Shown: positions 40,392 to 50,307, counted from the first letter of the stretch. The stretch: DNA of 64,000 nucleotides from Paenibacillus sp. Root444D2 (GCF_001426375.1 NZ_LMEO01000013.1:1-64000); one strand, 5' to 3'. The notes: a model not told the origin generated them from the sequence alone. Translations and numbers: made by a program.

Positions 40392-41067
40392 AACCGTATT
40401 CCCCCCGTACCTGGTCACGAGCAATGAGTCCGTGCTCAATCGCAATGACTCGTTTACGCATCGTATTGACGATTTCCTTGTTATGCGTAGCCATGACTAT
40501 GGTGGTTCCCCGGAAGTTAATTTCCTCCATCAATTTCATGATTCCCCAGGATGTCTCAGGGTCGAGATTTCCTGTCGGTTCGTCGGCGATAATGACAGCT
40601 GGGTTGTTAATTATTGCCCGGGCAATCGCTACCCGCTGCTGCTCGCCTCCAGAAAGCTGTGAGGGCAGCGAATTCGCTTTATCCTTCAACTTAACAAGTT
40701 CGAGCACTTCCATTGTGCGTTTCTTAATCTGCTTCTTAGGTGCCTCGATAACTTCCATAGCGAAAGCCACATTTTCAAAAATATTAAGCTTAGGAAGCAG
40801 TCGATAATCTTGGAAAATAACACCAATATTACGGCGAACATAAGGAATCTTACGCTGTTTGAGCTTTTCCAAATTAAAACCGTTCACGAAGATTTGACCC
40901 TTGGTCGGCCTCTCTTCTCTATACATCAACTTCATAAATGTAGATTTACCTGCGCCGGAAGGTCCAACAACATAGACAAACTCGTTGCTGTCCACTTTCA
41001 CATTAATCCCTCGCAATGCATGAGTGCCGTTGGAGTATGTTTTCCATACGTCCTGCATTTCGATCAC
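40381..41067 (-). CDS. ftsE: cell division ATP-binding protein FtsE
   Basis: 228 residues with Walker A GPSGAGKSTF, Q-loop FQDYRLLPKLNIFENVAFAME, signature LSGGEQQRVAIARAI, Walker B AVIIADEPTGNLDPETS and switch region VMATHNKEIV. The start is GTG with TTAGGATG upstream. Immediately upstream of that ribosome site begins the hairpin repeat array (41078-41263), so the ftsE leader RNA would carry five hairpins. Confidence 0.97.
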   Translation of the reverse strand: MIEMQDVWKTYSNGTHALRGINVKVDSNEFVYVVGPSGAGKSTFMKLMYREERPTKGQIFVNGFNLEKLKQRKIPYVRRNIGVIFQDYRLLPKLNIFENVAFAMEVIEAPKKQIKKRTMEVLELVKLKDKANSLPSQLSGGEQQRVAIARAIINNPAVIIADEPTGNLDPETSWGIMKLMEEINFRGTTIVMATHNKEIVNTMRKRVIAIEHGLIARDQVRGEYGYED

Positions 41068-41077
41068 AATATCACAT

Positions 41078-41263
41078 CCTAATATAGGGATCTTTGAGCT
41101 TGCTCAAAGTCTCTCTGCTTTGGGATCTTTGAGCTTGCTCAAAGTCTCTCTGCTTTGGGATCTTTGAGCTTGCTCAAAGTCTCTCTGCTTTGGGATCTTT
41201 GAGCCCAGCTCAAAGTCTCTCCGTTTTGGTGATCTTTGAGCCCAGCTCAAAGTCTCTCTGCTT
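41078..41263. repeat. five-copy 35/36-base hairpin repeat before ftsE
   Basis: Five direct repeats of GGATCTTTGAGC...GCTCAAAGTCTCTCTGC, with periods 35, 35, 36 and 36. Each contains an 8-bp inverted repeat CTTTGAGC/GCTCAAAG. The loop is TT in the first three and CCA in the last two, while the stem does not change. The first copy is preceded by CCTAATATAGG. A single copy with the same leader sequence lies at 46370-46413 before argH. Confidence 0.92.
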
Positions 41264-41462
41264 GTAAAGATAGCTTTTAACCATTCGACACAAAAGCTGA
41301 AATTCCTTCTAAAATAGCTTTGAGAATCCTGTTGAATACCGTCATTATATCATTTTCTTAGAGAATATGAGAAATCCAACGCTAGTAATGTCGAACAGGA
41401 AAACTATAATATACGCAAAAACCGCCCCACATAGGACGGTCATGCATTAATTTTGTTTAATT

Positions 41463-41600
41463 TTAGGTGTCGGCTACACTAGACCGAATGAGCAATTCCG
41501 TTGGAAGCACCAATTGTTTGGTTACCTGACGACCTCTAGCATGTCAATAAGGGCGGATTGATAACCGATTTCAGTGTCCGATGGTTTGTTCTTCTGGGCT
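41463..41600 (-). pseudogene. C-terminal relic of a LacI/GalR-family regulator
   Basis: On the minus strand the end reads QVTKQLVLPTELLIRSSVADT and stop, the typical LacI-family C terminus. Just upstream, in another frame, is EIGYQSALIDMLE, the expected preceding helix. A single missing base near the GAGGTCGTCAG (expected Glu-Gly-Arg) explains the shift. No DNA-binding or sugar-binding part remains. The surrounding 41265-41712 stretch holds nothing else that I can identify. Confidence 0.7.
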
Positions 41601-41712
41601 GCTGATTAATCCTCTAGCAAGTACTAAAACCCCCTAGCTAACGATACATATAGTAGTACAGGCATCCTTGTGCCTGAACCGCTTGTATCTGAGCGCAAAG
41701 GAGCCGCTGTGC

Positions 41713-43155
41713 ATGCCAAGCCAAATTAGAAAAGTTATCTTCTATGCGTCTATCTTTATAGGCATACTAAGTGCGTTTAGCATTGCTCTGTATTACTATG
41801 GATCTCGACCTACATTTCCTGCAGATTTTACAGTTGCTGGGTGGCGGGTTGGAGGAATGCCCTATGATAAATTTCAACAAGAATACGAAAAGCGCCTACA
41901 GCTGCTCTCATCCTATCCCGTTCAATTGCAATCCTCCCGTACGAACATTCCCAATAAAAAACTGGCACTTGGACAATTGGGTGTTCAATATCAAACGGAA
42001 AAACTAGTTCGTTCACTTGGCCAGCTATTCGGAGGCTCTCCGATAGAACGTATAAAAGCTCGCTGGACTCTCCGTCATGCAGATATACCGCTTGAGGTCA
42101 CTGTCAACCAAGCGCAGCTAAACACCGTACTCAAAGAAACTTGGAAAGACCTCTATAGCCTTCAGCCGGTTGCCGCAAAACGAATCGTAACCAATGAAGA
42201 TTTACTCGTTTTCGAGCCCGAACGTAAAGTGTTAAGAATCGATACAGCCCATTTGCTTGAACACTTGAAAGAAATTGCTCCCTCCATTGCCTATATTCAC
42301 AATGCCGCCCCAATCACACTCTCCTTGCCTTTATACGAGCAGGGCCCCGCAGTAACGACGGAAACATTGAAGCGTCAGGGTATCGATCGCAAAATTTCGG
42401 AATTTACGACCTCATTCCCCCCATCGGGTGAAGGGAGAATTCACAATATACGCTCAACAGCCGCCTCTATTCAGGATTATCTAATGGCTCCCGGAGAGAC
42501 CTTCGACTATAGCAAGATAATTGAACAAACCGAGGCCAAATTCGGCTATAAGGAGGCACCAGTCATCCTAAACGGCCAGCTCGTGCCAGGCATTGGAGGC
42601 GGCATTTGCCAAGTCTCTACAACGCTATACAACGCTGTCTTGCGGGGTGGTCTAGACATTGTTGAGCGGCGCAATCATTCACTCCCTGTTAGTTATGTTA
42701 CACTCGGCCAAGATGCAACTTTCGCCAGCGGTTATATTAACTTCAAATTCCGCAACAACACAGATGCCTATTTATTGATACGAACCATAACAACAGAACA
42801 AGCCGTCACCGTGAAGCTTTTCGGTCACATGTCGCCTTCCATTACCTATGACATCGATTCCAACATTGTAGAAACAATTCAACCACCGGTTAAATACTTG
42901 CAAAATTCCAGCCTGAAACCTGGCATTACACGCCCTATCAGCACCGGCAAGGTCGGCTACAAGGTAGAAACGTATCGAACCAAAAGAGAAAATGGTACGG
43001 TCGTCAGTAAAGAATTAATCTCGAAGGATCAGTATTCTCCAGTGCCTACTATCATCGCCGCCAACCGGAGTGACATCCAGTCGGAAGAAATGAATCCCTC
43101 AACGCCAGAGCAGCCCATCCTTGAAGACGGCGTGAAAGGACCGGTTAACCGGTAA
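41713..43155 (+). CDS. VanW family protein (YoaR-like)
   Basis: 480 residues. A membrane anchor or signal (VIFYASIFIGILSAFSIALYYYG) is followed by a repeated peptidoglycan-binding-like domain (about 35-215, GWRVGGMPYDKFQQEYEKRLQLL). Then comes the VanW domain (about 225-370: HNIRSTAASIQDYLMAPGETFDYSKIIEQTEAKFGY, GGGICQVSTTLYNAVLRGGLDIVERRNHSLPVSYV). The tail is Pro/Ser-rich. VanW proteins accompany cell-envelope and glycopeptide-resistance loci; the biochemical activity is not established. ATG 41713 with AAAGGAG is preferred to the open frame 15 codons earlier. Confidence 0.9.
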   Translation: MPSQIRKVIFYASIFIGILSAFSIALYYYGSRPTFPADFTVAGWRVGGMPYDKFQQEYEKRLQLLSSYPVQLQSSRTNIPNKKLALGQLGVQYQTEKLVRSLGQLFGGSPIERIKARWTLRHADIPLEVTVNQAQLNTVLKETWKDLYSLQPVAAKRIVTNEDLLVFEPERKVLRIDTAHLLEHLKEIAPSIAYIHNAAPITLSLPLYEQGPAVTTETLKRQGIDRKISEFTTSFPPSGEGRIHNIRSTAASIQDYLMAPGETFDYSKIIEQTEAKFGYKEAPVILNGQLVPGIGGGICQVSTTLYNAVLRGGLDIVERRNHSLPVSYVTLGQDATFASGYINFKFRNNTDAYLLIRTITTEQAVTVKLFGHMSPSITYDIDSNIVETIQPPVKYLQNSSLKPGITRPISTGKVGYKVETYRTKRENGTVVSKELISKDQYSPVPTIIAANRSDIQSEEMNPSTPEQPILEDGVKGPVNR

Positions 43156-43275
43156 TATAGAGAGGCTTCTGCCTCTTTTGCGAATAGGAAAGGTCATGTG
43201 ACTGTAGTTACTAGGTCATTATGACTTTTTTCTATTATGATAGGAATATGAAATAGCACACAAGGAGGCTAGGCG

Positions 43276-43980
43276 ATGAGCAAAATCGATTATTTCAAAG
43301 AATTAAACTATCGACTGCGCGGACTTCCCGAGAAGGAGCGCCAAAATATATTGTCTGTTTATGAAGAATTGTTTCAGAAAGCAATTGAAAACGGCAAACA
43401 AGAGGATGATGTAGCCCAATCTCTCGGCTATCCGCGAGTTCCTAACTGGGATGCTCAGAAGGAGACACCTAGTACGGAGCAGGAGCCTTCCAAAAGCACG
43501 TCTGGCGAACGGGCAGAGAAATCTTATCCTAGACCTGAACCGACTGCGGCGCCTAAGCAAGCTCCTGAGACGAAGGGCTTTCCACCATATACGCCTCCAC
43601 AGGGCACGAATCCTTATGTGAACCCCAATCCATACCCTTATCCGGTTAAACAGGAGTCGAGTATTAAGGCTATAATCGTAAGTATTATGCTCGGATTTTT
43701 TAATCTCCTTTTCGTTGTTGGTCCATGGTTCGGTGTTCTCGCCGCGTTAATTGCCCTATTTGCAGCGGGCTTTGCGCTTATCATCTCACCAATTGTTGGT
43801 ATTCTCGGAAGTTATATGGGAACCGTCGGCAGCGATATGCGTTTCATAGGTTTCGCCATGCTTGCTTGCTTCGGATTGGGTATCATTTTAACGACGCTCA
43901 GCTCATGGTTGTTCAAACAATTCTTCAAACTAAGCTGGTTGTACATCCGATTCAATGCCAAACTAATTAAGGGGGCTTAA
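43276..43980 (+). CDS. HAAS/DUF1700-type membrane protein
   Basis: 234 residues. The N-terminal 60 residues are the HAAS signalling helix bundle (YFKELNYRLRGLPEKERQNILSVYEELFQKAIENGKQEDDVAQSLGYP). A Pro-rich linker (about 60-125, EPTAAPKQAPETK, PYTPPQGTNPY) follows, then about four membrane segments (IIVSIMLGFFNLLFVVGPWFG and on). Such proteins usually stand with a PadR-type repressor and a DUF4097 protein and are thought to sense envelope state. Here no PadR gene is adjacent. AAGGAGG precedes the ATG. The next gene starts 4 bases after its stop. Confidence 0.85.
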   Translation: MSKIDYFKELNYRLRGLPEKERQNILSVYEELFQKAIENGKQEDDVAQSLGYPRVPNWDAQKETPSTEQEPSKSTSGERAEKSYPRPEPTAAPKQAPETKGFPPYTPPQGTNPYVNPNPYPYPVKQESSIKAIIVSIMLGFFNLLFVVGPWFGVLAALIALFAAGFALIISPIVGILGSYMGTVGSDMRFIGFAMLACFGLGIILTTLSSWLFKQFFKLSWLYIRFNAKLIKGA

Positions 43981-43983
43981 GCC

Positions 43984-44871
43984 ATGAAACGTGGAGTCAA
44001 ATTTTTCTTACTGCTCGGCTTTGCCTGCCTTGGGGTTGGCCTTATTGGAGCAGCTGTTTCTTTCAAAGAGGTGGATTGGAGCGCAGGTGTCACGAATATT
44101 GATATCGAAAAAAAGATTCCGGCAGCCAATATTGATACATTAGTCATTCAAAATGACATCTCCGGAGTAACTTTTATCCCAAGTAATTCAGATGAAATTA
44201 AAGTACATCTCGTAGGAACGGTTGGAGAGCTTACTGCTAAAAGCTGCACCATTGAGGCGGCGACAGAAGGAAGCAATGTATGGCGAGTAGACGTATGTAC
44301 GCAGAAGAAACCGCAAATTAATTTCGGCTTCAATTTGTCAGATCTGAAAGCACTGATCAATAATCACGGTTTCCGATTACGAACAGAAGTCACACTTCCA
44401 GAAAAAATGTACAAAGCTATCACGGTTTCCTCGGATACTGGGGGCATCAACTTCAAAGAGGTAAAAGCCGATAAGCTTACAGTCACCACCGACACAGGCG
44501 GCATTTCCATTGATCGTTACGAAGGGAAGCAGCTAAACCTTCAAACAGATACGGGTCGTATCAATGTAGAGGATGGGCAAGGCGATGTAAAGATGAAAAC
44601 AGATACAGGCAGTATTACAGCTAAGCTGCATGATATCGGAGATTCCGTATCGCTTCAAGCCGATACAGGCTCGATTCGTCTTCAGCTCGATCCTACTCCA
44701 AAAGGCGCAAGCTTCGATCTCAATTCCGACGTAGGCAGTGTCAATTTAGAAGTTCCTGGCTTGATTGTACAAAGGTCCGATCATCATTCGGCAAAAGGCA
44801 CCATCGGCGATGGCAGCAAAAAAATAAGTGTGCGAACAGATACGGGGTATATCTCGGTTAACGGTAGATGA
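43984..44871 (+). CDS. DUF4097 beta-repeat protein (LiaG-like)
   Basis: 295 residues. An N-terminal membrane segment (FFLLLGFACLGVGLIGAAVSF) is followed by an outside beta-helix-like DUF4097 domain with repeated strands built on DTG: SSDTGGINFKEVKADKL, TTDTGGISIDRYEGKQL, QTDTGRINVEDGQG, KTDTGSITAKLHD, QADTGSIRLQLDP, RTDTGYISVNGR. DUF4097 occurs in LiaG-type envelope-stress proteins. Translation is probably coupled to the HAAS gene. The molecular role is unknown. Confidence 0.87.
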   Translation: MKRGVKFFLLLGFACLGVGLIGAAVSFKEVDWSAGVTNIDIEKKIPAANIDTLVIQNDISGVTFIPSNSDEIKVHLVGTVGELTAKSCTIEAATEGSNVWRVDVCTQKKPQINFGFNLSDLKALINNHGFRLRTEVTLPEKMYKAITVSSDTGGINFKEVKADKLTVTTDTGGISIDRYEGKQLNLQTDTGRINVEDGQGDVKMKTDTGSITAKLHDIGDSVSLQADTGSIRLQLDPTPKGASFDLNSDVGSVNLEVPGLIVQRSDHHSAKGTIGDGSKKISVRTDTGYISVNGR

Positions 44872-44872
44872 C

Positions 44873-44919
44873 AAAAAGCCTTCAAGACCATCAGATTCGA
44901 TGGTTTTGAAGGCTTTTTA
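44873..44919. terminator. bidirectional terminator
   Basis: AAAAAGCCTTCAA-ACCATC against GATGGT-TTGAAGGCTTTTT, a stem of about 18 bp between the convergent DUF4097 gene and argH. Confidence 0.88.
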
Positions 44920-44928
44920 TCTATTCGT

Positions 44929-46344
44929 TTACTTGCTTTTTTCTAAAAATTCTTGCAACCACTCGTTCGACTGCACAAGCACTTGCTCGGCACGAGCGAT
45001 CGCCTCAGTCACTTGGTTACTGGCTGTTCCGCCGTAGACATTACGCGCGTTAACTACTTGCTCTGGCTGTAGGACCTGATAAATATCGGACTCGAAAAGG
45101 GAAGAGAACGTTTTGAACTCTTCGATGCTCATATCGAGTAGGTATTTTTTGTTTTGGATGCAGTATAGCACTGTTTTGCCAATCACTTCGTGCGCCTGAC
45201 GGAAAGGCAGCCCTTTGTTCACAAGGTAATCGGCGATATCCGTTGCGTTCGAGAAATCTTGGTTCACAGCTTGTCTCATGCGATCCGAGTTTACTTTCAT
45301 CGTAGCGACCATAGGAGCGAATAATTGAAGAGCGCCCTGCAGGGTACGAACCGTATCGAACATGCCTTCTTTGTCTTCCTGCATGTCCTTGTTATAAGCC
45401 AGCGGCAGTGACTTGAGCACGGTCATTAGACCGAACAAGTTGCCGTAGACGCGGCCTGTTTTGCCGCGGACAAGCTCAGCTACGTCCGGGTTCTTCTTCT
45501 GCGGCATAATGGAGCTGCCGGTGCAGAAAGCATCATCGAGTTCAATGAACGCGAACTCGGTCGAGGACCAAAGCACCATTTCCTCGCTGAAGCGAGAAAG
45601 GTGCATCATGATCATAGACGCGTTAGAGAGGAACTCCAGGATGAAATCGCGGTCGCTGACCGCATCCAGGGAGTTCTCGTACACGCGTCCGAACCCGAGC
45701 TGCTCCGCCACGAAATGGCGGTCGATCGGGAACGTCGTGCCGGCGAGCGCGCCAGCGCCGAGCGGCAGCATGTCTACGCGCTTGTAGCTGTCCTGCAAGC
45801 GCTCAAGGTCACGCTGGAACATGCTGACGTAGGCCATCATGTGATGCGCGAACAGAATCGGCTGCGCACGCTGCAGATGCGTATACCCTGGGATAATCGT
45901 ATCGAGATTATCCTTCGCTTTCTCAAGCAAAGCCTCTTGCAGCTTGATCAGCAGGCCTACGAACTCAACCACCCGCTTGCGCAGGTAGAGATGCATGTCC
46001 GTAGCCACTTGATCGTTACGGCTGCGGCCCGTATGAAGCTTGCCCCCGACAGGACCGATCAAGTCGATTAAGGTTTTCTCGATATTCATATGAATATCTT
46101 CATTCTGAATCGTGTACTCCAGCTCGCCGCGGCGAATCATGCCTTGCACAGCCAGCAAGCCATCCTTGATTTTCTCGACATCATCCGCAGGAAGAATGCC
46201 GCACTTGCCAAGCATCGTCACATGCGCCAAGCTGCCTTCAATATCTTCCTCGGCCAACTCTTTATCAAATGTAATTGACGCGGTATATTCTTCGACCAAT
46301 TGGTCGGTTTTCTTCGTAAATCGTCCACCCCAAAGCTTAGACAC
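44929..46344 (-). CDS. argH: argininosuccinate lyase
   Basis: 471 residues; last arginine step, argininosuccinate to arginine plus fumarate. Family signature [24 protein letters not shown] (about 270-293, catalytic Ser), plus [14 protein letters not shown] and [17 protein letters not shown] take the GTG at 46344 as start because AAAGGAG is nine bases upstream and the product then begins SKLWGGRF as in the family; the frame is open nine codons further. It follows argG by about 150 bases that hold one copy of the hairpin repeat. Confidence 0.97.
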   Translation of the reverse strand: MSKLWGGRFTKKTDQLVEEYTASITFDKELAEEDIEGSLAHVTMLGKCGILPADDVEKIKDGLLAVQGMIRRGELEYTIQNEDIHMNIEKTLIDLIGPVGGKLHTGRSRNDQVATDMHLYLRKRVVEFVGLLIKLQEALLEKAKDNLDTIIPGYTHLQRAQPILFAHHMMAYVSMFQRDLERLQDSYKRVDMLPLGAGALAGTTFPIDRHFVAEQLGFGRVYENSLDAVSDRDFILEFLSNASMIMMHLSRFSEEMVLWSSTEFAFIELDDAFCTGSSIMPQKKNPDVAELVRGKTGRVYGNLFGLMTVLKSLPLAYNKDMQEDKEGMFDTVRTLQGALQLFAPMVATMKVNSDRMRQAVNQDFSNATDIADYLVNKGLPFRQAHEVIGKTVLYCIQNKKYLLDMSIEEFKTFSSLFESDIYQVLQPEQVVNARNVYGGTASNQVTEAIARAEQVLVQSNEWLQEFLEKSK

Positions 46345-46369
46345 CGTGCATGGCTCCTTTCGTATTAAC

Positions 46370-46413
46370 ACCTAATATAGGGATCTTTGAGCAGCGCTCA
46401 AAGTCTCTCTGCT
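46370..46413. repeat. single copy of the ftsE-type hairpin repeat, before argH
   Basis: CCTAATATAGGGATCTTTGA and CTCTCTGCT match the first copy of the array at 41078, with stem CTTTGAGC/GCTCAAAG at 46385-46403 and loop AGC. It ends 26 bases before the argH start, in the same place relative to the gene as the array before ftsE. Confidence 0.88.
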
Positions 46414-46453
46414 GAACAGTCCTTACAATAGACAAGCTTATGGACAACCCAAA

Positions 46454-46474
46454 GGCTTTCCACAAGGGAAAGCC
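46454..46474 (-). terminator. hairpin after argG
   Basis: GGCTTTCC/GGAAAGCC with a five-base loop 23 bases after argG, followed on the minus strand only by TTTGGG, so at best a weak terminator or attenuator before argH. Confidence 0.4.
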
Positions 46475-46496
46475 AGCGGACCGTGCTGCTATATAA

Positions 46497-47735
46497 TTAC
46501 TTCTTTGCTTTTTGTTCTACGCCGGAGGATACTTTCAGACGAAGCGCGTTCAAGCGGATGAATCCAGTTGCATCGCCTTGGTCATATGCTTTCGTCGGAT
46601 CTGCTTCCATTGTAGCAATTTCCGGATTGTACAAGGATACTGGACTTTTCACACCAGCGCCAATTACGTTGCCTTTGTACAATCTCAAGCGTACAGTACC
46701 TGTTACGTTCTTTTGACTTTCTCCCACAAGCGCTTGAATCGCCAAACGCTCAGGTGCAAACCAGAAGCCGTTGTAAACAAGTGTCGCATATTTGGTAATA
46801 AGGGAATCACGAAGGTGCATAACATCGCGGTCCATCGTGAGGGATTCCATTTTGCGGTGAGCGGTGAAAAGGATCGTACCGCCCGGAGTCTCGTACACGC
46901 CGCGGCTCTTCATGCCGACGAAGCGGTTCTCTACCATGTCCACACGGCCAATACCGTGCTTGCCGCCGATTTCATTCAAGGTTTCCATAACTTGAAGAGG
47001 AGACAACTTGTTGCCATTGATGGCTACACAGTCACCTTTGTCGAACTCAAGCTCGATGTACTCCGCTTGATCAGGCGCATCTTCTGGAGCTACGCTCAAG
47101 ACGTACATGCCTTTGTTCTCGTCGGATGCAGCATCAAACCAAGGATCTTCCAGCATGCCGCTCTCGAAAGAGATATGCAGCAGGTTGCGATCCGTCGAAT
47201 ACGGCTTCGCCGCCGATGCAGTAACCGGAATGCCGTGTTTCTCGGCATAAGCGATCATCTCTGCGCGACCCGGGAACTCCTCGCGGAACTGCTCAAGACG
47301 CCAAGGCGCGATAACGGACAGCTCAGGCGCCAACGCCGCTGCTGTCAGCTCGAAGCGCACTTGGTCATTCCCTTTACCGGTAGCGCCGTGAGCAATCGCT
47401 GTTGCGCCTTCAGCGCGAGCGATTTCGACCATGCGCTTCGCGATCAAAGGACGAGCAATCGAAGTGCCTAACAGGTATTGCCCTTCATAAAGAGCACCCG
47501 CTTGGAACATCGGGTTGATGAAATCCTTCGCGAACTCTTCGCGCAGGTCGTCGATGTAGATCTTGGATGCGCCGGTTTGGAGCGCTTTTTCCTCCAGACC
47601 GTCCAGCTCATCCTTTTGCCCGATATCCGCTGTAAAAGCAATAATTTCGGCGTCGTAAGTCTCCTTGAGCCATTTCAAAATAACTGATGTATCCAATCCG
47701 CCGGAATAGGCGAGAACGATTTTTTCCTTAGCCAT
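46497..47735 (-). CDS. argG: argininosuccinate synthase
   Basis: 412 residues; ATP-dependent joining of citrulline and aspartate. The N-type ATP pyrophosphatase loop [11 protein letters not shown] is at residues 9-19. Further family blocks are [15 protein letters not shown] and [19 protein letters not shown]. Length is typical. Upstream argF ends 40 bases before it. Confidence 0.98.
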   Translation of the reverse strand: MAKEKIVLAYSGGLDTSVILKWLKETYDAEIIAFTADIGQKDELDGLEEKALQTGASKIYIDDLREEFAKDFINPMFQAGALYEGQYLLGTSIARPLIAKRMVEIARAEGATAIAHGATGKGNDQVRFELTAAALAPELSVIAPWRLEQFREEFPGRAEMIAYAEKHGIPVTASAAKPYSTDRNLLHISFESGMLEDPWFDAASDENKGMYVLSVAPEDAPDQAEYIELEFDKGDCVAINGNKLSPLQVMETLNEIGGKHGIGRVDMVENRFVGMKSRGVYETPGGTILFTAHRKMESLTMDRDVMHLRDSLITKYATLVYNGFWFAPERLAIQALVGESQKNVTGTVRLRLYKGNVIGAGVKSPVSLYNPEIATMEADPTKAYDQGDATGFIRLNALRLKVSSGVEQKAKK

Positions 47736-47774
47736 GTCTACTAATCTCTCCGTTTCTATGTCTGCTACGAATTA

Positions 47775-48734
47775 TTATATCATTGTCGCGGCCATAATAG
47801 CCTTTTGCGCATGAAGACGATTCTCTGCTTGGTCAAAAATAATGGAATTCGGGCCGTCAATAACACCCTCGCTCACTTCTTCCCCGCGATGTGCAGGCAA
47901 GCAGTGCATGAACAAGTAATCTTGCTTAGCATGCTTTACAAGCGCCTCATTGATTTGGAAGTTTTTGAAAGCAATCTCCCGCTCCTGCTGCTCCGCCTCA
48001 AAGCCCATGCTTGCCCAAACGTCCGTGTAGACGATGTCCGCATTTTCAATCGCTTCGCGTGGATCGCGAGTTAGGAGGACACTGCCTCCAGTTTGCGCTG
48101 CGTTCTCTTTAGAAATCTGAATGACTTCCTTGTCGGGATCGTAGCCTTCCGGCGAGGCAATCGCGAAGTTCATCCCTAATTTACTTGCACCCATCATGAG
48201 GGAATGCACCATATTGTTGCCGTCTCCGATGTAGGCGACTTTGAGACCTTTCAAACGGCCTTTTTTCTCCAAAACCGTCTGATAATCAGCCATAACCTGA
48301 CAAGGATGAGCATAGTCCGTCAATCCATTGATAACTGGTACCGTTGATCCACGAGCAAGGTCAATCACTTTGCGGTGTTCATACGTACGAATCATGATGC
48401 CATCCAGATAACGGGACAGTGTTTGTGCAGTATCCCAAACGGTTTCGCCGCGTCCAAGCTGCAGATCATTTTTGCTAAGGAAAAGAGCCTGACCTCCAAG
48501 TTGGTACATTCCTACTTCAAAGGAAACACGCGTGCGCGTCGAGGATTTCTCAAAAATCATTCCCAGCGTCTTACCAGCCAACACAGCATGCGGCTCTCTT
48601 GCTTTTTGTTTACGTTTAAGCTCAATCGCATAGTGAATCAAGTATTCAATTTCTTCTGATGTATAATCAACTAAAGCAAGAAAATCCTTGCCCTTTAACT
48701 GGGCAGCCAGTTCTTCCTTAACAGCCATATTCAT
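47775..48734 (-). CDS. argF: ornithine carbamoyltransferase
   Basis: 319 residues; carbamoyl phosphate plus ornithine to citrulline. Carbamoyl-phosphate site FEKSSTRTRVSFEV, ornithine-side motif HCLPAHRGEEV, and VINGLTDYAHPCQVMADYQT. The ATG at 48734 is nine bases from AGAGAGG and is preferred to the TTG three codons upstream. It follows argD by 30 bases. Confidence 0.97.
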   Translation of the reverse strand: MNMAVKEELAAQLKGKDFLALVDYTSEEIEYLIHYAIELKRKQKAREPHAVLAGKTLGMIFEKSSTRTRVSFEVGMYQLGGQALFLSKNDLQLGRGETVWDTAQTLSRYLDGIMIRTYEHRKVIDLARGSTVPVINGLTDYAHPCQVMADYQTVLEKKGRLKGLKVAYIGDGNNMVHSLMMGASKLGMNFAIASPEGYDPDKEVIQISKENAAQTGGSVLLTRDPREAIENADIVYTDVWASMGFEAEQQEREIAFKNFQINEALVKHAKQDYLFMHCLPAHRGEEVSEGVIDGPNSIIFDQAENRLHAQKAIMAATMI

Positions 48735-48764
48735 GTTATCCAACCTCTCTAAACGGAACTTTTA

Positions 48765-49961
48765 CTAGACGCTGCTGATGGTTGATGCCTTCTGGGAGAG
48801 GACACTGCACACCACATCTAGGGCTTGATCTAAATCTTCTTGCGGTATGGTCAAAGCGGGCACCAGACGAATAACGTTTGGCCCTGCCGGAATCACGAGT
48901 ACACCTTGCTTATGAATTTCGCTAATGATTTCACCTGCTGGCTGTGTGCATTCAATCCCAATTAAGAGACCAATGCCGCGAATATTGCTGATAAGCGGAT
49001 TGCCTGCAAGCTTGCTCTCCAGCTTCTTCACCGTATATGCGCCTAATTCCGCAGCACGTTCAGGCAATTTATTTGAGATAATCGTGTCAACAGCCGCATA
49101 TCCTGCAGCCGTAGCTATCGGCGTTCCACCAAAAGTTGACCCGTGGCTTCCAGCGCTGAATGCTTCAGCCAAGAACGCTTTGCCTAACATAGCGCCGATC
49201 GGAAACCCTCCACCAAGGCCTTTGGCCAACGTGAAAATATCCGGCTCCACCCCATAATGCTCATAGGCAAAAAGCTTACCCGTACGTCCCACACCCGTCT
49301 GGATTTCATCCACGATCAGAAGCAGATTTTCTTGCTTGCAAAGCTCTGCAATTTGTTTCACAAACTCTGGATCAGCCGGCAGTACGCCGCCTTCCCCTTG
49401 CACCATCTCCAGCATGATGGCACATGTGTGCTCATTTACGAGATTGCGAACAGCCTCAAAATCGTTATAAGGCGCATAGACGAAGCCTCCAGGAAGCGGA
49501 TGGAAGCCTTCCTTCACTTTATCCTGCCCTGTAGCCGTCAATGTCGCCAGCGTGCGTCCGTGGAACGACATGTTGAACGTGATAATCTCGTACCGACCAT
49601 TGTTCAAAACCTTCTGGTTATAGCGACGTGCCAGCTTAATTGCAGCCTCATTCGCTTCCGCACCAGTTGAACAGAAGAATACCGCGTCTGCACAGCTGTT
49701 ATCTGTAAGTAGTGTAGCCAGTTTCTCCTGATTCGGAATATGGAAAAGATTGCTCACATGCCATACTTGATCGAGCTGTTCAATCAACTTTTCCTTCACC
49801 GCTTGAGGCGCGTGCCCGAGGTTCGTCACCGCGATCCCGCTCATCAAGTCGATGTATTCCTTGCCTGTATCATCCCACAGACGGCTGCCCTCACCCTTTA
49901 CTAGTGTGATTGGATATCTTGCGTAGGTTGGAAATAGCGAGCTTTTTCCTGTTTCAGTCAT
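48765..49961 (-). CDS. argD: acetylornithine aminotransferase
   Basis: 398 residues; PLP enzyme of class III. The PLP lysine lies in [15 protein letters not shown], with the upstream [24 protein letters not shown] block and [17 protein letters not shown]. The second of two close ATGs (49961) has correct spacing to AAGGAGGG. It follows the small membrane-protein gene by 27 bases. Confidence 0.96.
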   Translation of the reverse strand: MTETGKSSLFPTYARYPITLVKGEGSRLWDDTGKEYIDLMSGIAVTNLGHAPQAVKEKLIEQLDQVWHVSNLFHIPNQEKLATLLTDNSCADAVFFCSTGAEANEAAIKLARRYNQKVLNNGRYEIITFNMSFHGRTLATLTATGQDKVKEGFHPLPGGFVYAPYNDFEAVRNLVNEHTCAIMLEMVQGEGGVLPADPEFVKQIAELCKQENLLLIVDEIQTGVGRTGKLFAYEHYGVEPDIFTLAKGLGGGFPIGAMLGKAFLAEAFSAGSHGSTFGGTPIATAAGYAAVDTIISNKLPERAAELGAYTVKKLESKLAGNPLISNIRGIGLLIGIECTQPAGEIISEIHKQGVLVIPAGPNVIRLVPALTIPQEDLDQALDVVCSVLSQKASTISSV

Positions 49962-49988
49962 GTACATTCCCTCCTTAAAGTTTGTGGT

Positions 49989-50264
49989 TCAACCCATGAG
50001 CTCGAACTTATGCCAAGCTAGATAAAGACATATTGCTGCAGCTGCAAATAAAATGATAGCCGTTACTCGATTCCTTCCCATCTTCATCCCGTATGCGATG
50101 AAAAAGATGGCTGCCGCTAATTTGGAGAAGCCTTGGTAAGCTGGATCACTCGAAAAGTAGGAATTGCTAAAAATAAGTGCAATAAGCAAGGTTGTCGAAA
50201 TAAGTATTTTAAACCATAAGGGCTCTCTTCGGAATTGTTTAAACATAAAAGTAATCCGCTGCAT
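49989..50264 (-). CDS. small membrane protein within the arginine cluster
   Basis: About 91 residues with a basic head (FKQFRREPLWFK) and three hydrophobic stretches (ILISTTLLIALIFSNSYF, FSKLAAAIFFIAYGMKMG, VTAIILFAAAAICLYLAW). GGAGG lies eight bases before the ATG. It sits between argB and argD, which otherwise would be adjacent. I do not recognise the family. A role in arginine metabolism is not shown; membrane-stress or transport-accessory roles are equally possible. Confidence 0.75.
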   Translation of the reverse strand: MQRITFMFKQFRREPLWFKILISTTLLIALIFSNSYFSSDPAYQGFSKLAAAIFFIAYGMKMGRNRVTAIILFAAAAICLYLAWHKFELMG

Positions 50265-50307
50265 CACAGATACCTCCGTTCAAAAACCTTTGATTATTGA
50301 GTGGTAA

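Noticed and set aside
41087..41263. CRISPR array
   Set aside because: The whole 35-base unit is repeated with no unique spacers, and no cas gene is near.
49989..50264. Amino-acid exporter or arginine-specific role for the small membrane protein
   Set aside because: Only its position suggests this; the sequence shows three hydrophobic stretches and no transporter signature.
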